64,000 nucleotides of DNA from Clostridiales bacterium (GCA_019419995.1 JAHZHZ010000008.1:1-64000), one strand, 5' to 3'. Shown: positions 33,837 to 43,457, counted from the first letter of the stretch. Notes: generated by a model not told the origin, from the sequence alone. Numbers and translations are program-made.

Positions 33837-36800
33837 GTGACTCAAAAGAAGCGGGAAAAGCCCTCGAGACAAACGGGGAATCGTCCGGTGGCAAAGGGCA
33901 GCGCGATGTGGAAGGTCAAGAAAAATAGTATTCATTCGGGATTGTTGGCACTAATAGTTCTGTTGGGCATTGGTGCATCGGTGGCTGCCTATTTTTTGCA
34001 GCGCGGAGGTACTCTAGCCATCCGTCAGAATGCTGAAGAGAGCGGTACAGTTCATCTGAATGAATTGATGTCAGACAATGTATCCACGTGGATTAGTGAA
34101 ACAGGAGAAGCGCCGGATTGGATTGAAATTATCAATTCCGGAAATGAACCTGTGGAAATCGGGAAGTATTCGCTGATGCTGCAATCTAAGATTAATCGTG
34201 CATTCAGTTTTCCCGAATATACACTGCAGCCCGGAGAATGCAAACTGATCTATGCAGGCGGTTTGAATATGAGCACTGCGGGAGATGAATGGAACGCACC
34301 GTTTAAGCTTTCTCCTTCGGGTGGAGAAATGCTGATTTTGCTCAACGCCCAGGGTAAAGCAGTAGACAGTGTGACGTTGCCTGAACTGGACGAGGACGCG
34401 GCTTATGCTCGAGGAGCGGACGACGAGTGGACAGTGGTGAAAAAAGCTACGCCTGGTGCTTCCAATAATTCCAGCACGGTGCCTCACGCGGGAATTGTAG
34501 AGATTGAAGCGGATGTCGTGGAGCTGAGCGAGGGCATGAGCGGAAATACGCTGTATTTCCCGGATGAAAACGGTCAATACCACGATTATATTGAGCTACA
34601 TAATACTTCTTCGTCGGAGGTAAATCTGGAAGGCTGGTATCTGTCTGATTCCAGCGACAAGCTCAAGCGATGGGCATTTCCGAATGTAACGTTGCCGGCG
34701 GGAGGATATCTGGCCGTACACTGTTCAGGCTATGACCGAACCGAGAATGTGGATCATCTTCATGCAGATTTTCGCCTCAGTGGAGATGGCGAGAATGTGT
34801 ATCTCACTCGGCCCGACGGGCAAACAGTTTCGATCATGGAAATGCCTGCATTGAACAGTGATCAGGCTTATTCATTGTTGGATGGAGTTTGGAGTACAGA
34901 GCTGGCACCTACTCCCGGCCGGGAAAACAGCATTGAAACGGCGGCGCAAATTAATGAACAAATCTTTGGAGATAAGAGTGGCGCGCTGTGCCTGTATGAA
35001 ATTATGGCTTCTGCTGAGGATCAGGAGTATGATTGGATTGAAATCTACAATGGTTCCGGTCAGGCGGTGGATTTGAGCGATTACGGGCTTTCAGACGATA
35101 CAAAAAGGCCTAGGAAATGGCAGTTTCCTGCGGGCACCATTATACAGCCGGGCCAGTATCTGGGCGTTTTCCTATCGGGGAAACAGGCGCAGACAGTGGG
35201 CAATTTCCTCAATGCTAACTTTTCACTTTCCTCTCAGGGCGGGTACACCGTGTGCCTGTCCGATCCTCAGGGGAAGGTGCTGGATGCCGTGTATTTGCCC
35301 CGGCAGTACAGCGGATCTTCCTATGGACGAATGTGGGGCGAGCGTGGATTCTTCTATTTTGAAACGGGAACGCCGGGCGTAGCCAATGCGGGGGCGCACT
35401 ACCGCACTCGGGCGGAAGAGGCAGTCTGTTCTGTGGAGGGAGGATTGTTTTCCACAGGGGATAGCTTCAGCGTGGAATTGAGTGCTCCGGAGGGTAGCCG
35501 CATTTACTATACGCTGGACTGTTCGGATCCGGATGAGACTTCCACACTCTATACAGGTCCCATTGCCGTAAACGGAACTACCATCCTGCGTTCCCGAGTG
35601 TATCGGGATGGCTGCATGCCTTCCGTGGCGGATACACAGAGCTATCTGTATGATGTGAGCAATGACAGCGGGGTCTATGTGATCTCTCTGGTGTCCGATA
35701 TGGATAACTTAATGGGGGCAGAGAATGGAATTATGTCCAACTATACCCAGGAATGGGAGCGGGAAGCCCACATAGAGTTGTTTACGGCCGATGGCGAATG
35801 TGTTCTATCCCAGGGCTGCGACATTAGCTTGCATGGCCAGGATAGCAGGAAACTGCCCATTAAGAGTTTCAATGTAGCGGCCAGCAGTGCCTATGGGGAC
35901 AGCCGCTTCCGCTATCCCATCTTTTCCGAGCGCGACTACGATTCCTACCAATCCATACTGCTGCGCGCTTCTGGCGAAGATTACAACATGAGTTTCATGC
36001 GAGACTCGGTGCTTAGTTCGCTCATGAAGGATAGCTCCGTAATGTATCAGAAGTGTGAAATTGCCGTCACCTATCTGGATGGGCAGTATTATACGCTGTA
36101 CTACATTCGAGAACGCATCAACAAGCACTCTATCTGCCAATTTGAAGGCTGGGAGGGCATGGAAAACGAGATTGATCTGGTCAAGGGGAATGAAAGCGTG
36201 GTACAGGGTTCCAATGCCAGCTTTGAGGCTCTGTTGGATTGGATCAGAAATAACGATACCTCTACTGACGCGGCTTATGAGTATCTGGACAGCCAGATCG
36301 ACATTCAGAATTACATAGAATACATGTCGATTCAAATTTTCACCGGCAATACCGATACGCTGAATGTGCGACGCTACCGAAATCCCATGACGGACGGAAA
36401 GTGGCGGTGGGCACTGTTTGATCTGGACTGGGCCTTCTTTAACGACACTGATTCCATCGGCAACTGGCTTACGCCCGGTGGCACCGGTGCCGGTGGACGA
36501 ACCGACAACACCCTTTTCATCGGCTGCATGAAAAACCCCAGATTCCGGGAAGAGTTTCTGACTTACTTTGGTCAAAAGATGGCCACTGATTTTTCCACGG
36601 AGAACGTGCTTGCCAAATTTGAAGAGCGGTACGAGCGCATTGAGGGTGTGCTGCCTCAGTATCTGGAGCGCTGGGGGCTTACTTTGAACAGCGGTATTCG
36701 CAAAGTAGTAGAGTATGCCCAGGAGCGTCCGGCCAAACTCATCGGAAAGTATTTCAGAGAGGCGTTCAATTTCACCGACGCAGAAATGGAGAAGTATTTC

Positions 36801-36854
36801 GGCGAGGCGATTGATAAAATCCAACAGAGCGCGCAAGGGGAGGCGACGAACTGA
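33837..36854 (+). CDS. Membrane-anchored lamin-tail/CotH kinase protein
   Basis: A 1005-residue surface protein. A basic N-terminus and one membrane segment (about residues 32-55) anchor it with the bulk outside. Then come three lamin-tail (LTD) beta-sandwich domains (about 64-210, 225-365, 381-520), each with an INELM-like start, a DWIE(I/L)YN segment and a PGE(C/Y) loop. A chitobiase C-terminal-like beta domain (about 535-608, IYYTLDCSDPDETSTLYTG) follows. A CotH kinase domain fills 611-960 (HGQDSRKLPIKSF, LYYIRERINK, LVKGNE, FDLDWAF). CotH proteins are atypical kinases that phosphorylate spore-coat or secreted proteins. The start is GTG at 33837 after GGAGGG. VTC and DUF4956 genes follow immediately. 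Confidence 0.92.
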   Translation: MTQKKREKPSRQTGNRPVAKGSAMWKVKKNSIHSGLLALIVLLGIGASVAAYFLQRGGTLAIRQNAEESGTVHLNELMSDNVSTWISETGEAPDWIEIINSGNEPVEIGKYSLMLQSKINRAFSFPEYTLQPGECKLIYAGGLNMSTAGDEWNAPFKLSPSGGEMLILLNAQGKAVDSVTLPELDEDAAYARGADDEWTVVKKATPGASNNSSTVPHAGIVEIEADVVELSEGMSGNTLYFPDENGQYHDYIELHNTSSSEVNLEGWYLSDSSDKLKRWAFPNVTLPAGGYLAVHCSGYDRTENVDHLHADFRLSGDGENVYLTRPDGQTVSIMEMPALNSDQAYSLLDGVWSTELAPTPGRENSIETAAQINEQIFGDKSGALCLYEIMASAEDQEYDWIEIYNGSGQAVDLSDYGLSDDTKRPRKWQFPAGTIIQPGQYLGVFLSGKQAQTVGNFLNANFSLSSQGGYTVCLSDPQGKVLDAVYLPRQYSGSSYGRMWGERGFFYFETGTPGVANAGAHYRTRAEEAVCSVEGGLFSTGDSFSVELSAPEGSRIYYTLDCSDPDETSTLYTGPIAVNGTTILRSRVYRDGCMPSVADTQSYLYDVSNDSGVYVISLVSDMDNLMGAENGIMSNYTQEWEREAHIELFTADGECVLSQGCDISLHGQDSRKLPIKSFNVAASSAYGDSRFRYPIFSERDYDSYQSILLRASGEDYNMSFMRDSVLSSLMKDSSVMYQKCEIAVTYLDGQYYTLYYIRERINKHSICQFEGWEGMENEIDLVKGNESVVQGSNASFEALLDWIRNNDTSTDAAYEYLDSQIDIQNYIEYMSIQIFTGNTDTLNVRRYRNPMTDGKWRWALFDLDWAFFNDTDSIGNWLTPGGTGAGGRTDNTLFIGCMKNPRFREEFLTYFGQKMATDFSTENVLAKFEERYERIEGVLPQYLERWGLTLNSGIRKVVEYAQERPAKLIGKYFREAFNFTDAEMEKYFGEAIDKIQQSAQGEATN

Positions 36855-36855
36855 T

Positions 36856-37566
36856 ATGCCCCAGAAGAGAACCAGTCTGCCGGCCCGTCATGAGCTGAAA
36901 TATTTTATTCATCCCGCAGAGGTGGAGGTGTTGCGGGCGCGCCTCCGCCCGGTACTGCGCTTGGACAGCCATTGTGTTGGCGGCAGGCCATACGTCATCC
37001 GGTCCCTGTATCTGGACGACGTGGAAGACAGTGCCTATTACGATAAAGTCGCGGGCGTGATGGCCAGAGATAAGTATCGAATTCGCATTTACCGACACTC
37101 TGATCGGGAAATCTTTCTGGAACGTAAGAGGAAAATCGGCGATCTGATCCAAAAATCTTCGGTACAGATTACCCGGCGACTCTGCGAACAAATCATTTCG
37201 GGTGAACCCAGAGGATTGCAGATTTCCACGAGTCCCCTGCTGCAGGATCTGTATGTGCAGATGCGATTGCGGCTGCTCAGGCCGGTGGTCATCGTGGATT
37301 ACGAGCGGGAAGCCTATCTGCACCCGGCGGAAAATGTACGCATCACTTTTGACCTGAAGCTGCGAAGTGCTCTTCATAACCTTGAATTGTTTAATCCGGA
37401 CATTCCCACAGTTAATCCCCACGATGGGAATGTGGAAATTCTGGAAGTCAAATTTGACAATTACCTTCCGGACCATATTCGCAACCTGTTGGACGGCATA
37501 CAGGCGGACCGCAGTGCCGTATCCAAATACGTGCTGTGCAGGCGTTTTGAACCCCTTGGACGCTGA
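36856..37566 (+). CDS. VTC-domain protein (polyphosphate polymerase fold)
   Basis: A 236-residue protein made of one VTC domain, the tunnel-shaped triphosphate-tunnel fold that in yeast Vtc4 makes polyphosphate from ATP. Basic and acidic tunnel residues are intact: RHELKYFI, RSLYLDDVEDSAYY, KYRIRIYR, LERKRKIG, VDYEREAY, RITFD and ILEVKFDNYLP, ending with SAVSKYVLCRR. The start at 36856 lies one base after the CotH stop. The same trio of CotH, VTC and DUF4956 genes is found together in other bacteria. The actual product in this organism is unproven; polyphosphate or another chain phosphate is the best guess. Confidence 0.9.
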   Translation: MPQKRTSLPARHELKYFIHPAEVEVLRARLRPVLRLDSHCVGGRPYVIRSLYLDDVEDSAYYDKVAGVMARDKYRIRIYRHSDREIFLERKRKIGDLIQKSSVQITRRLCEQIISGEPRGLQISTSPLLQDLYVQMRLRLLRPVVIVDYEREAYLHPAENVRITFDLKLRSALHNLELFNPDIPTVNPHDGNVEILEVKFDNYLPDHIRNLLDGIQADRSAVSKYVLCRRFEPLGR

Positions 37567-37623
37567 ATGGTGATCCATGAAAATACGCAAAGGAATCTGG
37601 ATATACGATAGGAGGACATGATC

Positions 37624-38280
37624 ATGATTGATTTTTCCAGCATTTGGAGTTCTCAAACCATTACCCCCTCTTCCTGGCTGACTATTTTATTTTCGCTGGT
37701 ATTGGCTTTTGCGGTGGGACTCTTTATCGCTTTCATTTACCGCAGAAATTTTAGGGGCGTGATGTATTCCAATAACTTTACCCTTACGCTGGTGTTGATG
37801 ACGCTCATCACCTGCCCGGTTGTCATGTGCATTCGGGAATCCATCGCGCTGTCCATGGGTATGGTGGGCGCCCTCTCCATTGTGCGCTTTCGCACGGCAG
37901 TAAAGGACCCTCTGGATACGGCTTACATGTTCTGGGCGCTCACCATGGGCATTCTGCTGGGCGCAGGCCAGTTTTTCCTTACAGCGTTGACGGTGGTGGG
38001 AATCGCCGTTCTCATTACTGTGCTGGTACAGATTCAATCGAGACATCTGGGCAGCTTTTTATTGGTAGTGCGCATGGAGGAAGGTGCGGAGCGCGCCGCC
38101 AATCAGATTGTTGGAGGTCTTCGCAATCAGCGCCTCAAGAGTAAAACCGTCTCCTCTAATGGGATTGAAGCTACTTATGAAGTGCGCGTGGACAAGCCTG
38201 ATGCGCTGCTGGGTAAGCTGCGTGCTGTACCCGGCATGATGGATGCGACGCTGGTTTCCTATTCCGGAGAATCTGCCTAA
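37624..38280 (+). CDS. DUF4956 membrane protein
   Basis: A 218-residue protein with four predicted membrane segments in the first 140 residues and a cytoplasmic ACT/ferredoxin-like tail (about 145-218, FLLVVRMEEGAERAAN). The conserved loop MVGALSIVRFRTAVKDP between helices is the hallmark of DUF4956. The ATG at 37624 is chosen because GGAGG is 8 bases upstream; ATG 37618 is too close to it. DUF4956 is a regular partner of VTC-domain proteins; a role in moving or sensing the polymer is inference. Confidence 0.88.
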   Translation: MIDFSSIWSSQTITPSSWLTILFSLVLAFAVGLFIAFIYRRNFRGVMYSNNFTLTLVLMTLITCPVVMCIRESIALSMGMVGALSIVRFRTAVKDPLDTAYMFWALTMGILLGAGQFFLTALTVVGIAVLITVLVQIQSRHLGSFLLVVRMEEGAERAANQIVGGLRNQRLKSKTVSSNGIEATYEVRVDKPDALLGKLRAVPGMMDATLVSYSGESA

Positions 38281-38318
38281 AGCGGTGGAGCTGAAACTTC
38301 ATTGGGAGGGAGATTTCG

Positions 38319-39509
38319 GTGACCCAGAGATATGAGCAGAGCGGCACTGTGTCCGGTTCAAATCGGGTAGTGAGGGGGACGGGCAGAGTTCAGGGGGGAT
38401 CTTCGCCCCAAGCTCGTCGTCCAGTGCCACGTCCCGCTTCCGGGCATGGCCGTCGACGGGGGTTGTCCAGGGATATCGTGGCGCTTTCGGTGGGAGGAGT
38501 CGTTGTAATTGTGCTGGCACTGCTGTTGCAGATGGCTTGGCCTGACGGTTTTCCCCTCATACCCGCGGCGCATGAGGAAGCGGAAGCAGTGGTGGAATGG
38601 GTCAGTGAAATTCACACGGCTGGTCCCGTGCGAATCAACGAACTCATGACGTCCAATCGCCATTGTTATCTGGAAGCGGATGGCAGTTCACCGGACTGGA
38701 TTGAACTGGCCAATGTGAGCGATGAGGAAGTGGATTTAAAGGGCTATAGCCTTGCCAAGTCTGCGAGTGATGCCAATGTCTTCACATTTCCGTCCTTGAA
38801 GCTGGCGCCCGGAGAATGTGTATTGGTATTGGCTGATAGCCGTCTGCGCGAGGATGCGGGGCAGACCCTGCACGCGCCCTTTCGCCTCTCTTCCTTAGGG
38901 GATACGCTGATGCTGTTTAATGAGGTGGGTACGGCCATAGATACGGTTAATATTCCAGAACTGGCATCCGATATCTCCTATGCGAGAATGGATACGGAAA
39001 TCTGGCAGCCCAACGATCGCCCAACTCCGGGTCAGCTCAACACGGAGGAAGGCTATCAGGCCATGAGTGCGGTTGCTGCAGACAGCGATGTGATCATCAC
39101 AGAGCTGATGGCCAATAACCAGTACACTCTTGCGGATGCAGAAGGTGTCTATTACGATTATGTGGAATTGTACAACCGTTCATCTGATGTGGTGAATTTG
39201 GAGGGATGGTTCCTGTCTGATGATGCTTCCAATCCCCGGAAGTGGATGTTCCCGGAAGTCAGCATTGAGCCGGGAGAATGCCTGTTGGTCTATGCCTCAG
39301 GACTGAATACCTTGGATGGAAATCATCAACTGCACACCAACTTTGGGCTCAGCTCAGAAGGCGAGCAGCTGGTTCTTGCGGATCCTCGGGGAAAAATTAT
39401 GGATCGAGTGGACTTTGGACTGCTAAAAGCAGATGTAGCCTGGTCCCGTTCTGCAGACGGCAACTGGGCGGGAACTGCTTCTCCCAGTCCGGGCCGACCA
39501 AATTACTGA
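38319..39509 (+). CDS. Membrane-anchored lamin-tail domain protein
   Basis: A 396-residue surface protein. A basic, Gly/Arg-rich N-terminus (about 50 residues) and one membrane segment (55-76) are followed by two lamin-tail domains (about 100-240 and 255-396) with RINELMTSN and ITELMANNQ starts. It ends there, without a kinase domain. It closely copies the architecture of the N-terminal half of the CotH protein at 33837, so the two are probably paralogues, one with and one without the kinase. The start is GTG at 38319 with GGGAGG upstream. Confidence 0.88.
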   Translation: MTQRYEQSGTVSGSNRVVRGTGRVQGGSSPQARRPVPRPASGHGRRRGLSRDIVALSVGGVVVIVLALLLQMAWPDGFPLIPAAHEEAEAVVEWVSEIHTAGPVRINELMTSNRHCYLEADGSSPDWIELANVSDEEVDLKGYSLAKSASDANVFTFPSLKLAPGECVLVLADSRLREDAGQTLHAPFRLSSLGDTLMLFNEVGTAIDTVNIPELASDISYARMDTEIWQPNDRPTPGQLNTEEGYQAMSAVAADSDVIITELMANNQYTLADAEGVYYDYVELYNRSSDVVNLEGWFLSDDASNPRKWMFPEVSIEPGECLLVYASGLNTLDGNHQLHTNFGLSSEGEQLVLADPRGKIMDRVDFGLLKADVAWSRSADGNWAGTASPSPGRPNY

Positions 39510-39519
39510 AAATACAAAT

Positions 39520-39550
39520 AGAGCCGCCGGCTTATCAGGCCGGCGGCTCT
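39520..39550. terminator. Bidirectional terminator between convergent genes
   Basis: AGAGCCGCCGG (39520-39530) pairs perfectly with CCGGCGGCTCT (39540-39550). T-rich sequence follows on the minus strand, so it ends both the lamin-tail operon and the small minus-strand gene. Confidence 0.85.
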
Positions 39551-39566
39551 AACCGTTATGGCGCGC

Positions 39567-40046
39567 TTATCCTATATTGGAAATTTTGACTGTGCGGGAG
39601 ATGCCGTAGACGTAATATTGGACGGTCACGGTTCGCACGCTATCGGCGGCTGCCCGGGTAATCATCTTCAGATTAATCTGGGCAGAGCTTCGGGCGGGGA
39701 TATCTGTGCCGTCTCCAGTGAGGGAGTAGACAGCGATATCGCCTTCCGTCGGTTCAACCTGGATGTTGAGCCATTCAGCGTCGAAGATGCCCCGATTGGT
39801 GAGTGTGATATTGACATCCAGCAGCGCATACCCTGTGGGATCAGCTAATTCGTCTGAAACGAACTGGCGGGGAGCGGAACCGGCGGAAATAATGCTGCGA
39901 ATGGATTCAAAGGCTTCGGGATACTGGTCTGCGGAAGCACGCATGCAGCTTGCCTGTACTTGTAAATTGCTTCCAGCAAAGAAAAACGCCCCGAAGGCCA
40001 ACATCAGGAACACAACCAGCGCCAGAACAATGCTCAATGCTTTCAA
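39567..40046 (-). CDS. Small secreted or anchored protein of unknown function
   Basis: A 159-residue protein with an N-terminal hydrophobic helix (residues 2-25, SIVLALVVFLMLAFGAFFFA) acting as signal peptide or anchor. The rest is a short helical segment and a beta-sandwich of about 90 residues (YALLDVNITLTNRGIFDAEW) like FxLYD or DUF4352-type domains, which are often on the cell surface. The start is TTG at 40046 with GGGGTGA 6 bases upstream. It is convergent with the lamin-tail gene, and no function can be given. Confidence 0.72.
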   Translation of the reverse strand: MKALSIVLALVVFLMLAFGAFFFAGSNLQVQASCMRASADQYPEAFESIRSIISAGSAPRQFVSDELADPTGYALLDVNITLTNRGIFDAEWLNIQVEPTEGDIAVYSLTGDGTDIPARSSAQINLKMITRAAADSVRTVTVQYYVYGISRTVKISNIG

Positions 40047-40193
40047 AAAATCACCCCGGTCAAAAGCAAACTTATTGGGAAATTGTCGTTATACGCGCAT
40101 TTACACGCTACAAGTATTTCCTATTGTATCATTTCCCATGAGCGATGTCCAGCTTTGCACACGTTTTTTTCACAAAGGGTTTCCAATGGTCGT

Positions 40194-40222
40194 TTGCTAT
40201 TTACGGGACGATTTGGTATAAT
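40194..40222 (+). promoter_or_regulatory. Promoter of polA-coaE
   Basis: TTGCTA (40194-40199), 17-base spacer, TATAAT (40217-40222), 35 bases upstream of polA. Confidence 0.72.
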
Positions 40223-40256
40223 AAGCTGGAAATCATGTAAAAGGGAGCATCTTGCC

Positions 40257-42839
40257 ATGGAAAAACTGGTTCTGTTGGATGGCTATAGCTTGATGTACCG
40301 CGCATATCATGCGTTGCAGGCGCCCATGAGCGCGCCCGATGGCACGCCTACTAATGCGGTGCATGGCTTTGTTATGATGCTTCTGAAAGTCATTGGAGAA
40401 GAGAAGCCCGATGGGCTGGCAGTAGCCTTTGACATGCACGTGCCCACTTTCAGGGCGCAGCTTTACGACGGCTACAAGGCAACTCGGAAACCCATGCCGG
40501 ATGATTTGCGCGCTCAGGATCCTATCATTCGGGAGCTGATTGAACGCATGGAAATTCCTGTTTTGGAATGTCCAGGCTATGAGGCAGATGATATTATGGG
40601 CACTGTTTCCCGCCGATGCGAGGAGGAAAAGCGGGAAGTATTATTGGTCACCGGGGATCGGGATTCCTTTCAACTGGCCGGAGAATTTACCACAATTCTC
40701 TACACTCGGAAGGGAATCAGTGATACCTGTCGGGTGACGCCGCAATATGTGATGGAACACTACGGTGTGACGCCGGATCAGCTGGTGGACGTCAAGAGCT
40801 TAATGGGCGACAGCTCCGACAATATTCCAGGCGTCAGTGGCATAGGAGAAAAGACTGCGCTGCGGTTGATTCAGAATTATGGCAATCTGGAGGGCGTGCT
40901 GGAGGGCGCGCCGGAGGGTGAAAAAGGCAAGCTTCGCCAGCGGCTGATGGACGGCGCGCAGCAGGCGCGCCTGAGCCGCAAGCTTTCGGAAATCGTTCGA
41001 AATGCTCCGGTGGAGATGGACTTTACAAGATGGAAGTTGGGCAATCTTTCCAACGGCACCGCACGGCTAAAGGATTTGGGTATGAGCGTAGCGGCTCGCC
41101 GCTTGGCAGAGCTTTGCCGGGAACTTATCCCACAGTCGTCGCAGCCCATGGAAGAAGGAAAGCGTAAAAAGCTTGCAATGCGGCTGGAGCATCCAGAAAA
41201 CCTGGAGGCGCTGAGCGGCATCATCGGGGCAATTGGGCCTGGCGAATGGTTGGCGGTGCAGTTGGAAGCTTCCGTCTTTTCTCTGGCGAGTCAGGATGTT
41301 TGCCTGACGATGCCTTTGGGAGGCGATTTGCTCAGCACAGGCATTGGCGAGGAGGAGGCTCTGGCAGCCCTGAACTCCATTTGGAAGAATTTTCAAAGTG
41401 TGGAAGTATATAATCTAAAGACGCTGCCCATGGATGTGAACCTGTTGGACGATGCGGCCTTTGATGTGATGCTGGCAGCCTATGTGCTCAATCCACAGCG
41501 CCGCTCCTTTGAGCTGGAGGCTCTGTGTGAAGATGAGGGTGTGGAGGATTATGGCCGCTGTCCGGCACTGGCGCTGCATCAGCTGGCGGTGCGTCAGCGG
41601 CAATTGCTGAAGGAGCAGGAACTCACGGAAATTTTTGAACGTGTGGAAATGCCGCTTGCCCGGGTGCTGCGCCGCATGGAGGCTGAGGGCTTTCAGGTGG
41701 ATGCTCAGGCGCTGCGCAGCATGGGAGAAGATCTGGACCGCCAGATTGAACGGATGACCGAGTCCATTTACAGCGAGGCTGGAAAGCGTGTCAATTTGAA
41801 TTCTCCCAAACAGCTGGGCGAATTGCTGTTTGTAGAGATGAATATTCCGTCCCCCAAGAAGAGCTCCAAGGGGTACTCTACCGATGCAAAGGTTCTCGAG
41901 AGTCTGGCGGATCGCTATCCCATCTGTGCGAAGATTCTGGAATACAGAAAGTATCAGAAGCTGCGCTCAACTTATATTGATTCGCTGATTCGGCTTCAGG
42001 ACGTAAACGGTCGTGTGCATACTCACTTTGACCAGGTGGCCACGGCTACGGGGCGGCTGAGTTCTACGGAGCCTAATTTGCAGAATATCCCTGTGCGTAC
42101 GGAGCTGGGCAGAGAAATCCGCGGCGCCTTTGTGGCCCGTCCTGGCTGCCTGCTGGTGGATGCGGACTATTCTCAGATTGAGTTGCGGGTACTCGCCCAC
42201 ATATCTGGTGATGAGACAATGATCGCTGCGTTCAGGGCTGGAGAGGATATTCATGCGCGCACGGCGGCGGAAGTTTACGGCGTGCCTATGGACCAGGTCA
42301 CTTCCCAGATGCGTTCTGCATGCAAGGCTGTCAATTTTGGCATCGTATATGGAATTTCGGATTTCGCGCTGGCCAAGAATATCGGTGTAAGTCGGAACGA
42401 AGCCCGGGATTTCATCCAACGCTATTTTGAGCGCTATCCGGGTGTGAAGCAGTATATGGAGAACTCCGTGGAACAGGCTCGGGAGCGGGGCTATGCAATG
42501 ACGCTCATGGGTCGGCGGCGCTATTTGCCGGAACTTTCCAGCAGCAATTTTAACATTCGTTCCTTTGGAGAACGGTGTGCCATGAACAGCCCCATTCAGG
42601 GAACCGCTGCGGACATCATAAAGCTGGCGATGATTCGGGTGGACGAGAAACTGCGAAGCAGCGGTTTAAAAACTCGTCTGATTCTTCAGGTGCATGATGA
42701 GCTGATACTGGAAGCACCGGAAGCGGAAGTTGGTGAGGCGGCCAGCCTGCTCAGGGAGTGCATGGAACGGGTGATGGAACTAAAGGTGCCGCTCAAGACG
42801 GATATTTCGACGGGAGGCGACTGGCGTGCCTGCAAATAA
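40257..42839 (+). CDS. polA: DNA polymerase I, without proofreading residues
   Basis: An 860-residue family A polymerase for Okazaki fragment processing and repair. The 5' nuclease domain (about 1-290) has FDMHVPTFR, VLECPGYEADDIMGT and SLMGDSSDNIPGVSGIG. The 3'-5' exonuclease-like domain (about 300-450) has no DxE metal motif, so proofreading is probably lost, as in Geobacillus Pol I. The polymerase domain (450-860) has DADYSQIELRVLAHIS, the O helix KAVNFGIVYGIS and QVHDELILE. The ATG at 40257 begins the conserved EKLVLLDGYSLMYRA region and follows AGGGAG. Confidence 0.96.
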   Translation: MEKLVLLDGYSLMYRAYHALQAPMSAPDGTPTNAVHGFVMMLLKVIGEEKPDGLAVAFDMHVPTFRAQLYDGYKATRKPMPDDLRAQDPIIRELIERMEIPVLECPGYEADDIMGTVSRRCEEEKREVLLVTGDRDSFQLAGEFTTILYTRKGISDTCRVTPQYVMEHYGVTPDQLVDVKSLMGDSSDNIPGVSGIGEKTALRLIQNYGNLEGVLEGAPEGEKGKLRQRLMDGAQQARLSRKLSEIVRNAPVEMDFTRWKLGNLSNGTARLKDLGMSVAARRLAELCRELIPQSSQPMEEGKRKKLAMRLEHPENLEALSGIIGAIGPGEWLAVQLEASVFSLASQDVCLTMPLGGDLLSTGIGEEEALAALNSIWKNFQSVEVYNLKTLPMDVNLLDDAAFDVMLAAYVLNPQRRSFELEALCEDEGVEDYGRCPALALHQLAVRQRQLLKEQELTEIFERVEMPLARVLRRMEAEGFQVDAQALRSMGEDLDRQIERMTESIYSEAGKRVNLNSPKQLGELLFVEMNIPSPKKSSKGYSTDAKVLESLADRYPICAKILEYRKYQKLRSTYIDSLIRLQDVNGRVHTHFDQVATATGRLSSTEPNLQNIPVRTELGREIRGAFVARPGCLLVDADYSQIELRVLAHISGDETMIAAFRAGEDIHARTAAEVYGVPMDQVTSQMRSACKAVNFGIVYGISDFALAKNIGVSRNEARDFIQRYFERYPGVKQYMENSVEQARERGYAMTLMGRRRYLPELSSSNFNIRSFGERCAMNSPIQGTAADIIKLAMIRVDEKLRSSGLKTRLILQVHDELILEAPEAEVGEAASLLRECMERVMELKVPLKTDISTGGDWRACK

Positions 42840-43443
42840 AACCTATGTGTTGGGACTGACCGGTGGCATGGGCTGTGGAAAGAGTGAGGCAGCCCGGTAC
42901 CTGGCAGAACTGGGAGCAAGGCATGTGGATGCGGACGGTATTGCTCGCACCCTGACAGGGAAGGAAGGCGAGGCATTGGAAGAGATTCGCCAAGCCTTTG
43001 GGGATGAGGTGTTTTTACCGGACGGTTCCCTGAACCGCCGGGCAATGGCCGATCGAATTTTTGTGAATCCAGTGGCGAAGCGGCAGTTGGAGAGTATCAT
43101 CCATCCCAAGGTACAGCGTCTGGCCATGCAGGCCATTGATGAGGCGAGTGCCGGGGGCATAGCGGTGACAGTGCTGGATGTACCGTTGTTATTTGAATCT
43201 GGAATGGACGTATTGTGTGACGAAACCTGGACGATGTGGGCGGATGAAAAGACGCAATTGGAGCGCATCTGTGCCCGGGATGGCTTGAGCCGGGAGCAGG
43301 CTCAGGCAAGAATTCAAAATCAAATGTCTATGGAAGAACGTTGCAGCCGTGCAGATCGGGTGATTGATAGCAACCGGCCCATAGAAAAGACCCGTGCGGA
43401 GTTGAGTCAGCTGTACCGTCAGTTGCTAAAACGCATGGAATGA
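42826..43443 (+). CDS. coaE: Dephospho-CoA kinase
   Basis: A 205-residue P-loop kinase for the last step of coenzyme A synthesis. P-loop LTGGMGCGKSEAARYL, then DADGIAR, HPKVQRLA and the lid VLDVPLLFESGMD. The start is GTG at 42826, with GGGAGG 7 bases upstream, overlapping polA by 14 bases. The pair polA-coaE (with mutM often between) is common in Firmicutes; mutM is absent here. Confidence 0.94.
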   Translation: MPANKTYVLGLTGGMGCGKSEAARYLAELGARHVDADGIARTLTGKEGEALEEIRQAFGDEVFLPDGSLNRRAMADRIFVNPVAKRQLESIIHPKVQRLAMQAIDEASAGGIAVTVLDVPLLFESGMDVLCDETWTMWADEKTQLERICARDGLSREQAQARIQNQMSMEERCSRADRVIDSNRPIEKTRAELSQLYRQLLKRME

Positions 43444-43457
43444 GTTACGGAGGAAGC

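Noticed and set aside
35805..36836. 343-codon minus-strand frame opposite the CotH kinase domain
   Set aside because: The plus strand encodes clear CotH motifs; the minus frame has no domain signal.
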